The notes: a model not told the origin generated them from the letters alone. A stretch of 64,000 nucleotides of DNA from Pirellulales bacterium (GCA_016931995.1 JAFGDS010000090.1:1-64000); one strand, 5' to 3'; shown: positions 52,090-62,042, counted from the stretch's first letter. Numbers and translations: made by a program.

Positions 52090-52157
52090 CATCCCGTCGA
52101 ATTCATCATCCCATCGAATTCGTCATCCCGTCGAATTCGTCATCCCGTCGAATTCGT
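52090..52157. repeat. 17-bp tandem repeat, four units
   Basis: Four consecutive copies of CATCCCGTCGAATTCGT (small changes in the first two) run directly into the CATCCTGAGCG head of a family B element. The unit begins with the same CATCC, so the array probably grew by slippage from that end. Confidence 0.85.
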
Positions 52158-52281
52158 CATCCTGAGCGAAGCGAAGGATCTCGTTTGCCCCGAGGCAGGC
52201 CAGATCCTTCGCTTCGCTCAGGCTGACGGCTTTTGACCACGTAGATGGAGTCGCGAGATCCTTCGCTTCGCTCAGGATGAC
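52156..52281. repeat. Dispersed repeat family B, full copy plus extra half
   Basis: Full copy at 52156-52227 (GTCATCCTGAGCGAAGCGAA ... GCTTCGCTCAGGCTGAC) followed by a second right half at 52257-52281, just past the stop of the ADP-ribosylglycohydrolase gene. Confidence 0.85.
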
Positions 52282-52288
52282 GACCGTC

Positions 52289-53563
52289 TTATTGTTTCGC
52301 ATCCGGGGTGGCGGTGATTTGCTCGCGCTCGGCGTCGGTGAAGCGGGACTCGGCGGCCGGGCCGGGGGCCCAGCAGTTCTCCAGCTTGCTGGGGCGGGGC
52401 GCTTCGACGGGGATCAGCAGGATCTCGCGGCCGTCCGCGTCGCGCTCGATCCGCCCGCCCGCCCGCTCGACCGCCTGCCGGGCGAGCTTCTGGCAGACCT
52501 CGACCAGGGCGGGAAACGAGTAGGCCGTGTGGCTGAAGACGCCCTTCGTGTCGAGCGCCTCGGTGAATTTCGACGGCAGGCCCCCGCGCCCGAGCACGGT
52601 GCCCAGCACGCCGCCAGCATTGGACGGATTGCAGTCCGAGTCCTGTCCGCATCGGGTCGAGATGATGATCGTCCGATCCATGTCGCCTTGACCGTAGAGC
52701 AGACCCATCACGATGTACGCGCCGTTGATCTTCGCGTCGATATTGAAATCGCTCGCCGGACCGGAGCAGGAGAACCGGCGGTAGTCCGGATTGCGATGGT
52801 ACTTCTCGTCGATCTTCTTCCAGGCGGCCTGCCAGTCGTCGGGATACTCGGCGTGCCAGGCGATCACGTCGCGGACCATGCCGGCGTACTGGCTTTCCGC
52901 GGGAATGCAGGCCAATCCGGCCTCGACGATCTTGGCGGGGTCCTTTTCAAAGAACGCCGCGGCGTACATGCCGCCGACGAATTGTCCGGCGTACAGGCCG
53001 TCGCCGTAGTTCATCAAACGGCCAAATGTTTCGCCCAGCGCGATGGCCACGTTGGGCATGCCCGGGGCAATCAGGCCGGAGAAATCGGCCTCGATTTGGT
53101 AGTCGATGTCGTCGGCGTGTTTGTTGAATTTCGGATGTCCCGAGTCGGGCGGGGCAATGCCCGCGCGGAGGTTCGCGCGGCCCGCGTCGTTGGCGTGCCA
53201 GAGCGGATAGCCGCTATTGGCGAAGTCGATTCCGGCCTGCCGGATGGAAACGTCCAACCCGTGCTGCTCCATCGAACGGAGAAACGTCATCTCGACGTAG
53301 ATGTCGTCCTGGTGGAACTGATTGATCATCTCGGGTTTCCACTCGGGCATACGGTCCTCGGGGATGATCTTGCCGACGAATTGGAACTCGGTTGGCCCGC
53401 CCCAGCCGACGCCGGCCATCTGGCCGAGCCAGCCGCCGGCCATCTTGTCGACGTAGTCGTCCATGGCCAGCCGGCGCATCTCGGCGGCGCCCGCGGCGGC
53501 GATGGCGACGTTCACGACACATGCGCACGCGAGGACGTGGAACAGCGTCTGTCTGGATTGCAT
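52289..53563 (-). CDS. Secreted ADP-ribosylglycohydrolase-fold protein
   Basis: The 424-residue protein has a signal peptide (FHVLACACVVNVAIAAAGA) and the DraG/ADP-ribosyl-GH fold: QDDIYVEMTFL near the first metal aspartates, a long helical core, and CGQDSDCNPSNAGGVLG in place of the usual GGDTDTNAAIAGALLG. The Asp pairs that bind two magnesium ions are kept in altered context. Cytoplasmic members remove ADP-ribose from proteins; an exported one must have another target, perhaps an extracellular sugar or nucleoside. AGGAG seven bases before the ATG sets the start. Confidence 0.85.
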   Translation of the reverse strand: MQSRQTLFHVLACACVVNVAIAAAGAAEMRRLAMDDYVDKMAGGWLGQMAGVGWGGPTEFQFVGKIIPEDRMPEWKPEMINQFHQDDIYVEMTFLRSMEQHGLDVSIRQAGIDFANSGYPLWHANDAGRANLRAGIAPPDSGHPKFNKHADDIDYQIEADFSGLIAPGMPNVAIALGETFGRLMNYGDGLYAGQFVGGMYAAAFFEKDPAKIVEAGLACIPAESQYAGMVRDVIAWHAEYPDDWQAAWKKIDEKYHRNPDYRRFSCSGPASDFNIDAKINGAYIVMGLLYGQGDMDRTIIISTRCGQDSDCNPSNAGGVLGTVLGRGGLPSKFTEALDTKGVFSHTAYSFPALVEVCQKLARQAVERAGGRIERDADGREILLIPVEAPRPSKLENCWAPGPAAESRFTDAEREQITATPDAKQ

Positions 53564-53712
53564 GGTGGGGCTCCTGGTGAGCAGAGGGTGGAAAGCAACA
53601 ATGACGAAGAACCGGTCGGCTCCTCCTCGGAGAGGGGGCGCCTCCGACAGCCCCCCATTCTACCGCATCCGGACGGGCCTGATCCAGCGGCCCTCGGCGA
53701 TGGCACGCGCGT

Positions 53713-53775
53713 GTGCCACTGGCTTTGCCAGTGCCGCAAAGATGGGGGCTTCCGTGCTGGCCGAGCCAGTGGGCA
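53713..53775. repeat. REP pair, one copy degenerate
   Basis: Forward copy 53713-53733; a decayed reverse copy (GCTGGCCGAGCCAGTGGGCAC-like) at about 53755-53775. Located between the glycohydrolase and zinc-ribbon genes. Confidence 0.75.
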
Positions 53776-53831
53776 CTCGGATCCAAGGGGTTGCGCGAGC
53801 ATGGACGCGCCGTCCGTTGTTACCCTGCCCG

Positions 53832-54566
53832 CTACCGCTGCCTCCAATCCTCCGGCACGTAGAGCATCCGGCCGCAGGAGCGGCAAACCAGAGGCTTGGG
53901 CACGGTCAGGAGCAGGGCGGCGATGGCGTTCAGAGGCACCTTCTGATTGCAGCCGCCGCAGTATTCGCCGACCACGGGGGCCAGCGCCTCCTGGCCAAAC
54001 GCCTGGACCGCCCGGTTGTACAAAGGCCGGAAATCGTCGGGCAGCGCCGATTCGGCCTCCTTGAGATTGCCCTGGGCCACGGCCAGATCATCGCGGATCG
54101 ACGGCGCCTCGGCCTCGACCTGGCGGGCGACCTTCTCGCGCTCGGCCTGGGCCTTGGCCAGCGTTTGTTTCGCCTCGTCGATCTGCGCGGCGAAGCCGTC
54201 GAGCCGCTCGAGCCCCTCGAGAATCTCATCGGATAGCACGCTGTTGGCCATCTCCGCCGCGGCGATCTGGTCCTTCAGGGCTTGATACTCGCGGTTGCTG
54301 CTGGCCGTGTTGAGCTGCACCCGCAGCTTGGCGACCTTCTCCTCGCCGCCCTTGAGCTGCGACTGTTTGGCGTCGGAGGCCATCCGGGCTTTTTTGGCCT
54401 CTTCCTGCAGTCGGGCGAGGTTCGCCTCGCACCGGGCCACGTTGGCCTCGTGGGCGCGGACCACCTGCGGACCGCGCCGAAGCCGGCCCTCCAAATCGGT
54501 CACCTGGCCGTGCACGCGATGCAAGGCCCTGAGCGTTTCCGTAACGGCGTTCGTTTGCGACGACAT
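53832..54566 (-). CDS. Coiled-coil protein with C4 zinc ribbon (DUF164/CdsZ-like)
   Basis: The 244-residue protein is a long helical hairpin (residues 5-180, rich in Q, A, E, K and L) ending in a four-cysteine zinc ribbon (CGGCNQKVP and CRSCGRMLY). This matches the zf-RING_7/DUF164 family, whose members in other bacteria act as chaperones or adaptors; the function in planctomycetes is unknown. GGAAG lies just before the ATG. It is downstream of rpoD on the same strand but separated from it by a terminator. Confidence 0.85.
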   Translation of the reverse strand: MSSQTNAVTETLRALHRVHGQVTDLEGRLRRGPQVVRAHEANVARCEANLARLQEEAKKARMASDAKQSQLKGGEEKVAKLRVQLNTASSNREYQALKDQIAAAEMANSVLSDEILEGLERLDGFAAQIDEAKQTLAKAQAEREKVARQVEAEAPSIRDDLAVAQGNLKEAESALPDDFRPLYNRAVQAFGQEALAPVVGEYCGGCNQKVPLNAIAALLLTVPKPLVCRSCGRMLYVPEDWRQR

Positions 54567-54640
54567 GTTTCTTCCAAGGGTGTCAAACGTAAAGGGGTGT
54601 GATCCAAATCCTATCCCGGCGCGCGGCAGGTACTCCCACA

Positions 54641-54711
54641 GTCATCCTGAGCGCAGCGAAGGATCTCGTTGGCCAGGAGGCACAGAGATGCTTCGCTTCG
54701 CTCAGCATGAC
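54641..54711. repeat. Dispersed repeat family B
   Basis: Complete copy between rpoD and the zinc-ribbon gene, next to the rpoD terminator. One change in the left half (GAGCGCAGCGAAGG). Confidence 0.83.
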
Positions 54712-54744
54712 GAGTGTGTTGGGCGCGGGCGCCAACCGCGCATG

Positions 54745-54776
54745 AAAAAGGCCGCCGACCCGGGGGATCAGCGGCC
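54745..54776 (-). terminator. Intrinsic terminator of rpoD
   Basis: On the minus strand GGCCGCTGA, loop TCCCCCGGG, TCGGCGGCC, then TTTTT. The 9-bp stem has a single G-T pair. It ends the dnaG-rpoD transcript 12 bp past the rpoD stop codon. Confidence 0.88.
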
Positions 54777-54788
54777 TGACGGTTCGCG

Positions 54789-56462
54789 TCAGCCGGCCAC
54801 GCGCTCCGGCTCCCAAAAGCTTTCGAGCTGTTTGCTCCGCACGGGATGCTGGAGTTTGTGCACGGCCTTGGATTCGATCTGCCGCACCCGCTCGCGCGTG
54901 ACCTTGAAGATCCGGCCGACCTCCTCCAGGGTGTACGTGTACCCGTCGCCCAGACCGTATCGCAAGCGGATAATCTCCCGCTCGCGATAGGTGAGCGTTT
55001 TGAGCAGACCATCGATTCGGGCACGCAGCAGGGCATTGTCGGCCGCGCGTTGGGGGCGCGGAATCCCGTTGTCCTCAATGAACTCCCCGAAGCAGCTATC
55101 CTCACTCTCCCCAACAGGGCGGTCCAGGCTCACCGGCTGTTTGCCGATGTTGAGCACCCGGCGGGTTTCCTCGAGGCTCAGGCAGGCCGCTTCGGCCGTC
55201 TCTTCTGTTGTCGGTTCTCGCCCGAGTTCTTGCAAGAGCTTCTTGGACGTGTTTTTTAATTTGCCCAGAATGTCGATCATGTGGACGGGAATCCGAATGG
55301 TTCGGGCCTGGTCGGCAATGGCCCGGGTGATCGCCTGGCGGATCCACCACGTGGCGTACGTCGAGAATTTATACCCCCGGCGATACTCATATTTGTCCAC
55401 CGCCCGCATCAGGCCCGTATTCCCCTCCTGGATCAGATCCAGGAAGCTCAACCCCCGATTGCGGTATTTCTTGGCGATCGACACCACCAGGCGGAGATTC
55501 CCACCGGAGAGTTGCCGCTTCACCACCTCGTAGTCGCGGTACTCGGTTTTCATCCGCTCGCACCGCCGCCGGAGGCTCCTGGGGCTCTCCTGGGCGAGGA
55601 TCATCAATTCGCGAAGCTCCCGGCGGAGGCTCCTTCGCCGCGCCCCGGCGTCGGGTCCGTCCTCCAACGTCCGCAATTGACGCCGGATCTCTTCCATGCG
55701 GTCGGCCGTCTCTTCAATCTGGCGCATCATGGCCTGGACCCGCCGGGTTCGCAGGCTGAGTTCCTCGGCGAGCACGAGCGTCTTACGGCGGCGGCGGATG
55801 AACCGTTTGCGGAGTCGCGCGCGATCCTCGGCCGACGTGCGGAGGGCCACCAACCGAAGAAAATCGCGGTGGCTTTGGTCGATCAGGTGCTCGAGCGTCT
55901 TCAAATTCACCGGCATACGGCGCTGGATCTGCTCCTTGGTAAGCCGCTCGGTGAGCGAAACCTTGATCGTCCGGTCGAAGGGCATGGCGCCGTGGTGCAC
56001 CTTGTGCAGCGTGCTGACCGTGGCCCTTAGCGCCATCTGGCATCCCAGCACGGTGCGGCGGAACCGCTTTCGCGTGACCTCGATCTTTTTGGCCAGCGAG
56101 ATCTCTTCCTCCCGCGCGAGCAACGGGATCTCGGCCATCTGCGTCAGATAGAGCCGGATCGGGTCGTTGCTCCACTTGGTCAGGTCGTCCGGATCGCGAA
56201 GCCGGATTTCCGGGCCCTCGGGCAACTGCGCGGCGGCGCGTTCGCCGTCCAGGGCGGCTTGCGGGTCGTCGAAGAACTCCGGCTCCGGCGGCTCGGACAA
56301 CAGCGGGATGTTCCGCTCATCCAGCGCGATGAGGAGGCTGTCGAGCTTGTCCGGGTCCACGGCCTCGTCGGGCAAAAAATGGGTAACGTCGTCGTAGGTG
56401 AGATAACCTTGCGCCTTGCCCTTGGCGATCAGATCGTGCAGGTCCTTGTCGAAATGGTCCAC
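54789..56462 (-). CDS. rpoD: Primary sigma factor RpoD
   Basis: The 557-residue protein has region 1.1 ([22 protein letters not shown]), region 1.2 ([16 protein letters not shown]), a long non-conserved insert, region 2 with [19 protein letters not shown] and [13 protein letters not shown] (-10 recognition), region 3 and region 4 ([14 protein letters not shown] and [12 protein letters not shown], -35 recognition). The start is a GTG at 56462 with GGAG seven bases upstream; an ATG 30 codons earlier has no support. It is 102 bp downstream of dnaG, the classical macromolecular-synthesis order without rpsU. Confidence 0.96.
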   Translation of the reverse strand: MDHFDKDLHDLIAKGKAQGYLTYDDVTHFLPDEAVDPDKLDSLLIALDERNIPLLSEPPEPEFFDDPQAALDGERAAAQLPEGPEIRLRDPDDLTKWSNDPIRLYLTQMAEIPLLAREEEISLAKKIEVTRKRFRRTVLGCQMALRATVSTLHKVHHGAMPFDRTIKVSLTERLTKEQIQRRMPVNLKTLEHLIDQSHRDFLRLVALRTSAEDRARLRKRFIRRRRKTLVLAEELSLRTRRVQAMMRQIEETADRMEEIRRQLRTLEDGPDAGARRRSLRRELRELMILAQESPRSLRRRCERMKTEYRDYEVVKRQLSGGNLRLVVSIAKKYRNRGLSFLDLIQEGNTGLMRAVDKYEYRRGYKFSTYATWWIRQAITRAIADQARTIRIPVHMIDILGKLKNTSKKLLQELGREPTTEETAEAACLSLEETRRVLNIGKQPVSLDRPVGESEDSCFGEFIEDNGIPRPQRAADNALLRARIDGLLKTLTYREREIIRLRYGLGDGYTYTLEEVGRIFKVTRERVRQIESKAVHKLQHPVRSKQLESFWEPERVAG

Positions 56463-56564
56463 CTTTTCGCTCCTTTCGCGCCCTCCTGGCGCGTCTGGGT
56501 GGAGAGGAAGGATCGGCGGGCCGCGCAAACGGCGGGAACGGCCGCGATCCACCCGCGCATGGTC

Positions 56565-58487
56565 CTACCCGTCCGTGGGTTCGGAAATGCCATGCCGGGC
56601 ACGCAACTGCGCCATCATCTTCTCGATCAGGTCGGTTTTCTGGCTCTCGTCCAAGCCCTGGGCTTTAAGCGCTGCGAGTTGAGCGGGCAGTTGCCGGTCG
56701 GTCTGTCTCCGGCGGTGTCGTGCGATGAGTTCCTCCAATAGGGCCTCGGGATGGGTCAATTCGTTCACGCGGCTTGATTCGCTCATCGAGACCAGCAGGC
56801 TTTTCATGGCCGGCTCGTCATATTCCAACAGAAGCCGATCCAGGCCGGGTTCGTCGCCTTCGTCGGCCAACCGGCAACACGCTTCGTAGATCCGCCGGCA
56901 CGGGGCCAGCGCGAAATCCTCCAAGGAAAACGCCTCTCGCGCCGCCGGCAGGAGCGCCGGATGCGCCAGCACGAGTTCCACCACGTGGCATTCCCACGGC
57001 GACGCCGCGGCGAGCGCCTCCAGGCGAATGGGCGTCTCCTCCTCGGCCGCCGCGGGCTCGGCCGGGCCGCGATAGACCGGCGCCGAGCGCCGGCGCAACT
57101 GCCCCAGCCGTCGGCGGACGTCCGCCTCGGGCACGCCGAAGTCGCGCGCGAGCCGGGCGAGGACCTTCGCCTCGCGAAACTTCGTTTCGCCCTCGCCGGC
57201 CGGGGCCTTCGCCACAATCGACAGGATTTTTTCCAATGCCTGGCTCGCGCCGTGTACGTCGCCCGCAAGATCCACGCCCCGCGTGGCCGAGCGAATTGCG
57301 TGCTCCAGCGCGTCCACCGACTCGTTTTCCACCAGCGCGCGGAAGGCGTCGGCGCCGTGCTCGCGCAGGTAATCGCAGGGGTCCGCGCCCGAGGGCAGCG
57401 TAAGAATCCGCAGATCGACCTGTTGGGCGATGAACAGCTCGAGCACCTCGTTCGCGCGGCGCTGTCCGGCTTCGTCGCCGTCGAGCACCAGCACGACACG
57501 ATCGGCATACCGGCGGAGGATCCGCACGTGCGCGGGTCCCAGCGCCGTGCCCAGCACCGCCACGGCGTCCTCGAATCCGTGCTGATGCGCCATGATGCAG
57601 TCGGTGTAGCCTTCCATCACCAGCGCCGTGCGGCCGCGGCGGATGGCGTCCTTGGCCAGGTCCAGGCCGTAAAGAAGATGGCTCTTGGCGAACAGCGGCG
57701 TCTCGGGCGAGTTGACGTATTTGGCGGGGCTGGTCGTGCCCAGCTCCGGCAGCACGCGCCCGCCCAGCCCCACGGGCCGGCCCTGGGCGTCATGGATCGA
57801 AAAGAGCACCCGGCCGCGGAACCGGTCGTAGCGCGTGCCGTCGTCGCGGACGGCGAGGATGCCGATGGCCTCGAGCACCTTCGCCCGGGCCGCGCTGCCC
57901 TCGGCTTGCTCAAGGATCCAGTTCGCCCTATCTGGCGCGAACCCGAGGCGGAATTTCGCGATGCTCTCGTCGGTGATGCCCCGCTCGCTCAGGTATCGCC
58001 GGGCGGGCTCGGCCTCGGGAGCGTCCAGCAGGCAGCGGTGATATTGCGCTTCGGCCCAGGCCATGGCGCGCAGCAGCGTAGGCTTGTCCAGCGGCTCGGG
58101 CTGGCCCGGCTGGGCCGCGGCGCCGTCGCCCGTGGGCGCGGCCGTCCGGCGGCGGGGGGCCAGCTCGATGCCCGCCCGCTCGGCGAGCATTTCCAGCGCC
58201 TCGCGGAACTCGACGCCTTCGATCTTCATGACGAAGCTGAAGACGTCGCCGCCGACGTCGCAGACCCAGCACTTCCACGACTGGCGCTCGGGATTGATCT
58301 GAAGGCTAGGGCGGGTGTCGTCGTGCCAGGGGCAAAGCGCGACGTAGCCGCGGCCCTTGCGCTGGATCTGGAGATAGTGCCCAACCAGGTCGACGATGTC
58401 GGTCGCCTGGCGAATCTGTTCCTTCGCCTCTAGCGACAGATGTCCCGACACCGCCCGCTCCTGCGTGGCCGGATGAGTGACTTCCAT
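56565..58487 (-). CDS. dnaG: DNA primase
   Basis: The 640-residue protein has the CHC2 zinc finger (CPWHDDTRPSLQI then WKCWVC), the primase core, and the TOPRIM site with MEGYTDCIMAHQHG and LVLDGDEAGQ, followed by a C-terminal helicase-binding domain. It makes RNA primers for replication. The initiating ATG at 58487 has only a weak ribosome-binding site. It is probably co-transcribed with rpoD. Confidence 0.96.
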   Translation of the reverse strand: MEVTHPATQERAVSGHLSLEAKEQIRQATDIVDLVGHYLQIQRKGRGYVALCPWHDDTRPSLQINPERQSWKCWVCDVGGDVFSFVMKIEGVEFREALEMLAERAGIELAPRRRTAAPTGDGAAAQPGQPEPLDKPTLLRAMAWAEAQYHRCLLDAPEAEPARRYLSERGITDESIAKFRLGFAPDRANWILEQAEGSAARAKVLEAIGILAVRDDGTRYDRFRGRVLFSIHDAQGRPVGLGGRVLPELGTTSPAKYVNSPETPLFAKSHLLYGLDLAKDAIRRGRTALVMEGYTDCIMAHQHGFEDAVAVLGTALGPAHVRILRRYADRVVLVLDGDEAGQRRANEVLELFIAQQVDLRILTLPSGADPCDYLREHGADAFRALVENESVDALEHAIRSATRGVDLAGDVHGASQALEKILSIVAKAPAGEGETKFREAKVLARLARDFGVPEADVRRRLGQLRRRSAPVYRGPAEPAAAEEETPIRLEALAAASPWECHVVELVLAHPALLPAAREAFSLEDFALAPCRRIYEACCRLADEGDEPGLDRLLLEYDEPAMKSLLVSMSESSRVNELTHPEALLEELIARHRRRQTDRQLPAQLAALKAQGLDESQKTDLIEKMMAQLRARHGISEPTDG

Positions 58488-58634
58488 ATCACAATCCGAG
58501 AGGAATCGGCAATTCCCTTTGCCGCACGGCCCGTGGCCAGCCTCGCTGGGCCAGCAAGCCGATGATTATATGCCTAGCGGGCAAGGGGGTCAACTCCGCG
58601 AGAATGCCGCCAATGGGGTATCTACTCCGCACGC

Positions 58635-59960
58635 CTACGCCACGTCCTCGACCGCCTCGTCGGGGGGGGATCCGGTGGCGGCGTGGGGGCGGACGATGAT
58701 GCCGTCTTCGTGCAATTGGCCAAGATGGCGGTGGGCGATACGGCAGTGGACGGTCACGCGGGAGTCGTCGTATTGCTTCGAGAAGACTTCGCCGTGGGCG
58801 GCCAGAAACGCCATGAGCCGGCCGTTCTCGACGCCCATTTCGACGTCCACCTCGGCGAACCCCCGGCTGAGCGCCTCGCTCACGGCCACGGCCAGCGCCG
58901 CCATGCCCCGGCCCGAGCGAGCACTAATAGACACGGCGTTGGGATAGCGACCCGCCAGAACGTCGAGCCGGGTGCGGTCGGGCAGGGCGTCCACCTTGTT
59001 GAGCACCAACAGCGTGTCCTTCTTCTGGATGCCAATCTCCTCGATCACCCGATAGGCCGCGCTGATCTGTTCGAACGCGGCCGGATTGCTCGCGTCGGCC
59101 ACGTGCAGGAGCAAGTCCGCTTGCCGGGCTTCCTCCAGCGTGGCCTTGAAACTCTCAATCAAGTGGTGCGGCAGATCGCGGATGAAACCCACGGTATCGC
59201 TAAGCAGCACCGGCCCCCAGCCGGGAAGCTGCCACCGTCGCGTGCGGGTGTCCAGCGTGGCAAAAAGCGCGTCCTCGACGAACACGTCCGCGTCGGTAAG
59301 CGCGTTCATTAGCGTGCTCTTGCCGGCGTTCGTGTAGCCCACCAGCGAGACGGTCATCCGCTCGCGCCGCGCGGCCACCTCGCGTTGCTTGCGGCGTTCG
59401 ATGACCGCCAGCTCGCGGCGGAGGTCGCGGATTCGCCGCGCGGCCAGGCGGCGGTCCACCTCCAACTGCTGCTCGCCGGGACCGCGCAAGCCGACGCCGC
59501 CCTGTTGTTGACGCGACAGGTGTGTCCACATCCGCTTCAGCCGGGGCAGGGCATATTCGAGCTGCGCCAGTTCCACGGCCAGCCGCGCCTGGTGCGTTTG
59601 CGCGCGGCTGGCGAAGATGTCGAGAATCAACTCCGTCCGGTCGAGCACCTTCACCTCGAGGGCCTTTTCAAGGTTGCGCGTTTGGGCGGGCGAGAGATCG
59701 TTATCGAAGATGACGAGGTTCGCGCCGGAGAACTCGACCAGCCGGCGCAACTCGTCGATCTTGCCGTGGCCCAGGTACGTGCCGGCCACGGGCTGCGCGC
59801 GGCGCTGGGTCAGTTGCCCCACCACTTCGACGCCCGCCGCCTCGGCCAGCCCGGCCAACTCCTCCAGCGGCCGCTCGCGCGGGGGGCCATCCGGGGCCAC
59901 CATGGCCACGAGCACGGCCGATTCGGCCTGGTCGTCCTCGTCGCGATACATATGGCTCAC
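58635..59960 (-). CDS. hflX: GTPase HflX
   Basis: The protein (441 residues from the chosen start) has the HflX N-terminal domain (GTYLGHGKIDEL, FDNDLSPAQTRNLEKAL), the glycine-rich linker GGVGLRGPGEQQLEVDRR, and the G domain with GYTNAGKST, DTVGFIRDLPHHLI and NKVD. HflX rescues stalled or heat-damaged ribosomes. The start is unclear: GGAGGA lies ten bases before a GTG at 59960, which is chosen; a TTG at 59969 and an ATG at 59951 are the alternatives. Confidence 0.94.
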   Translation of the reverse strand: MSHMYRDEDDQAESAVLVAMVAPDGPPRERPLEELAGLAEAAGVEVVGQLTQRRAQPVAGTYLGHGKIDELRRLVEFSGANLVIFDNDLSPAQTRNLEKALEVKVLDRTELILDIFASRAQTHQARLAVELAQLEYALPRLKRMWTHLSRQQQGGVGLRGPGEQQLEVDRRLAARRIRDLRRELAVIERRKQREVAARRERMTVSLVGYTNAGKSTLMNALTDADVFVEDALFATLDTRTRRWQLPGWGPVLLSDTVGFIRDLPHHLIESFKATLEEARQADLLLHVADASNPAAFEQISAAYRVIEEIGIQKKDTLLVLNKVDALPDRTRLDVLAGRYPNAVSISARSGRGMAALAVAVSEALSRGFAEVDVEMGVENGRLMAFLAAHGEVFSKQYDDSRVTVHCRIAHRHLGQLHEDGIIVRPHAATGSPPDEAVEDVA

Positions 59961-60037
59961 GTCAAACAAATCCTCCCGGGGGTGTGGCGGATTCGGTCTC
60001 TATAGCAATTCTACGTGATATGGGGGACAGGGGGCGA

Positions 60038-60065
60038 GGGGCTCGGGGCTCGGGGCTCGGGGTTC
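60038..60065. repeat. Heptamer tandem repeat
   Basis: Four units of GGGGCTC (the last GGGGTTC) in the gap between hflX and a small membrane protein, followed by a CCCGCTTGCGGCTTCGCAAG hairpin region. Confidence 0.7.
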
Positions 60066-60188
60066 GGGGATTTGAAATCTTGGATTTGAGATGTGGAGCC
60101 CGCTTGCGGCTTCGCAAGCCTGCGCTCATCCAAAGACCTGCTCTGACGCATTCTGGTTCGCTCATCTCTTCCCAACGGCCGGATATCC

Positions 60189-60590
60189 TTAAAACGGCGT
60201 ATACGATACGACGAAGGCGGTCAACAGCATGGCCAGGAGCGTGCCGAAGCCGAACAGGAGCCACGTCACGACCGGCGAGCGGAGGCCGAACCAGCTCAGG
60301 TAGCCGTCGATGACGTGGCCTGCGCAGTACCACAGATTTGCCATGATTGCGCCCATCACCAACGTGCCGAGCCGAGGCCGCTGGCCCCACTTGGCCCACG
60401 CCAGCCCGCCCGCCAGCGCGACAACCACGGCCAGAATCGCGTTGTACAGAATGCGGAGCTTCTCCCACGCGACCATGACGCGTCCCACCCGGGCGTAGCG
60501 GGCCTCGGCCGGATCGGACGGCTCGATCTCGCCCGCCGCGCCCAGTGGCGGCTGGTACGGATTGGCCGAACTGACCTCGGTGAGATTCAT
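60189..60590 (-). CDS. Three-helix membrane protein of unknown function
   Basis: The 133-residue protein has a polar N-terminus starting NLTEVSSANPYQPPLG and three transmembrane segments (about 47-66, 74-93 and 108-130). The NPYQPP start is a frequent opening of small planctomycete membrane proteins. No ribosome-binding site is evident. It lies between rsgA and hflX on the same strand. Confidence 0.65.
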   Translation of the reverse strand: MNLTEVSSANPYQPPLGAAGEIEPSDPAEARYARVGRVMVAWEKLRILYNAILAVVVALAGGLAWAKWGQRPRLGTLVMGAIMANLWYCAGHVIDGYLSWFGLRSPVVTWLLFGFGTLLAMLLTAFVVSYTPF

Positions 60591-60724
60591 GGTATCGCAC
60601 CCGGAGGCTGTGTCTCACGCGACGGGGAGTCGATTCGACAAATGCCACTCGCCGGAAGTCCGAACGCGCCGTTGCGAAGCCGCAAGCGGCCGCCAATCGC
60701 AAATCTCAAATCCCAAGTCCCGCT

Positions 60725-61882
60725 TCACGCCTCGTCTCCCGCCCAAAGGTGACAGTAGCTCTCGTATCGCCGTTCGTCGAGCCGGCCGTCGGCCACGGCG
60801 TCCTTCACGGCGCAGTGCGATTCGTGGGTGTGGGTGCAGTCGGGGAATCGGCAGTGGTTCACGTAGGGGCGCAGATCGCGGAAGAAGCCGGCGACCTCCT
60901 CGGGGATCACGTCCCAAAGCTGGAATTGCCGGATGCCCGGTGTATCGACGACGTAGCCCCCGCCGGCCAAGGGCAGAAGTCTGGCGGTCGTCGTCGTATG
61001 GCGTCCCTTTTCGGTTTCGGCGCTCACGGCGGACACGCGAAGCTGGAGTGTCGGATCGACGCGGTTGAGGAGCGACGACTTGCCCACGCCGCTTTGTCCG
61101 GCAACGACGCTGGCCCGGCCGCGCAGGAGCCGCGCGAACCGCTCCATGCCAAAGCCCGTCTCGGCGCTGACCAGGAGCACCTGGTAGCCCATCTGGCTGT
61201 ACGTGCCCACCAGCGGCGCGAGGCCGGCCGGCTCGACCAGATCGATCTTGTTGATGCAGACGACGGGGCGAATCCGGGCCTTCTCGGCCGTGATGAGCAG
61301 GCGGTCGATCAAATTGGGTTTCAGCCGCGGCTCGGCGGCGCTGGCGACGATGAGCACCTGATCGACGTTGGTGACGATCACCTGTTGCCGCCCGCGGCTC
61401 GTGCGGCAGATGCTCCCGCGGCGCGGCTCCACCCGCTCGATGAGGCCCTCTCGCGTGGCGTCATCGGCGCTCGTGACGGGCCGGAAGAAAACGCGGTCGC
61501 CGACGGTGACGACGTGGCGCTGCTCGGTGCTGAGGGTCTTGAGAAGCCGGCGGGTGGCGCACTGGTAGATCTCGCCGCCTTCGGTCTCGACGTGGCTCAG
61601 AAGGCCGTGTACGGCGAGGACTCGCCCGGGCCGGCAGGCCGCCTCGTCCACGTCCAGTTGCACGCCCAGGCCCGGCTCGTCGCCCTCGTCGGACAGGGTG
61701 CCCCGCACGGTAAGCTGCCGGGTGAGGTCGCCCTTGCCGCTGATCCGCTCGGCCTGGGGCGACTCGTCCACGTCACCCGCGGCCTTGGGGTCGAACTGCC
61801 CGGTCCAGTCGGTCTTGCGGGTTCGCGGCGTCCGGTTCTTGCGGAATCGGGCGCGAAGCTGCTGGCGTTTCTTCTTCCCCAT
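60725..61882 (-). CDS. rsgA: Ribosome small-subunit biogenesis GTPase RsgA
   Basis: The 385-residue protein has a basic N-terminal extension (GKKKRQQLRARFRKNR), an OB domain, a circularly permuted G domain (NKIDLVEP before VAGQSGVGKSSLLNR, then DTPGIRQFQLW), and the zinc-binding end NHCRFPDCTHTHESHC. RsgA helps mature the 30S subunit. The circular permutation and the Cys-His tail leave little doubt. Confidence 0.95.
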   Translation of the reverse strand: MGKKKRQQLRARFRKNRTPRTRKTDWTGQFDPKAAGDVDESPQAERISGKGDLTRQLTVRGTLSDEGDEPGLGVQLDVDEAACRPGRVLAVHGLLSHVETEGGEIYQCATRRLLKTLSTEQRHVVTVGDRVFFRPVTSADDATREGLIERVEPRRGSICRTSRGRQQVIVTNVDQVLIVASAAEPRLKPNLIDRLLITAEKARIRPVVCINKIDLVEPAGLAPLVGTYSQMGYQVLLVSAETGFGMERFARLLRGRASVVAGQSGVGKSSLLNRVDPTLQLRVSAVSAETEKGRHTTTTARLLPLAGGGYVVDTPGIRQFQLWDVIPEEVAGFFRDLRPYVNHCRFPDCTHTHESHCAVKDAVADGRLDERRYESYCHLWAGDEA

Positions 61883-61926
61883 TTAGGAAACCGCTCGGGT
61901 GAAAATCACCCATCGAGGCAAAAGCA

Positions 61927-62036
61927 CCAATGACCAAGTGCCAACGACCAAGGAATGACGAAAGTGCGAATGACCAAGCACCCATGACCAATGCTCGGCG
62001 CACTGCTGGTCATTGGTACTTGGTCATTGGTCATTC
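61927..62036. repeat. TGACCAA-type inverted repeat
   Basis: CCAATGACCAAGTGCC and several ATGACCAA units at the left face GGTCATTGGTACTTGGTCAT at the right. It fills the gap between the FHA gene and rsgA and is lower in GC than its surroundings. Confidence 0.7.
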
Positions 62037-62042
62037 ATTTGC

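Noticed and set aside
56463-56552. ATG start 30 codons upstream for rpoD
   Set aside because: No ribosome-binding site, and region 1.1 begins at the GTG that has one.
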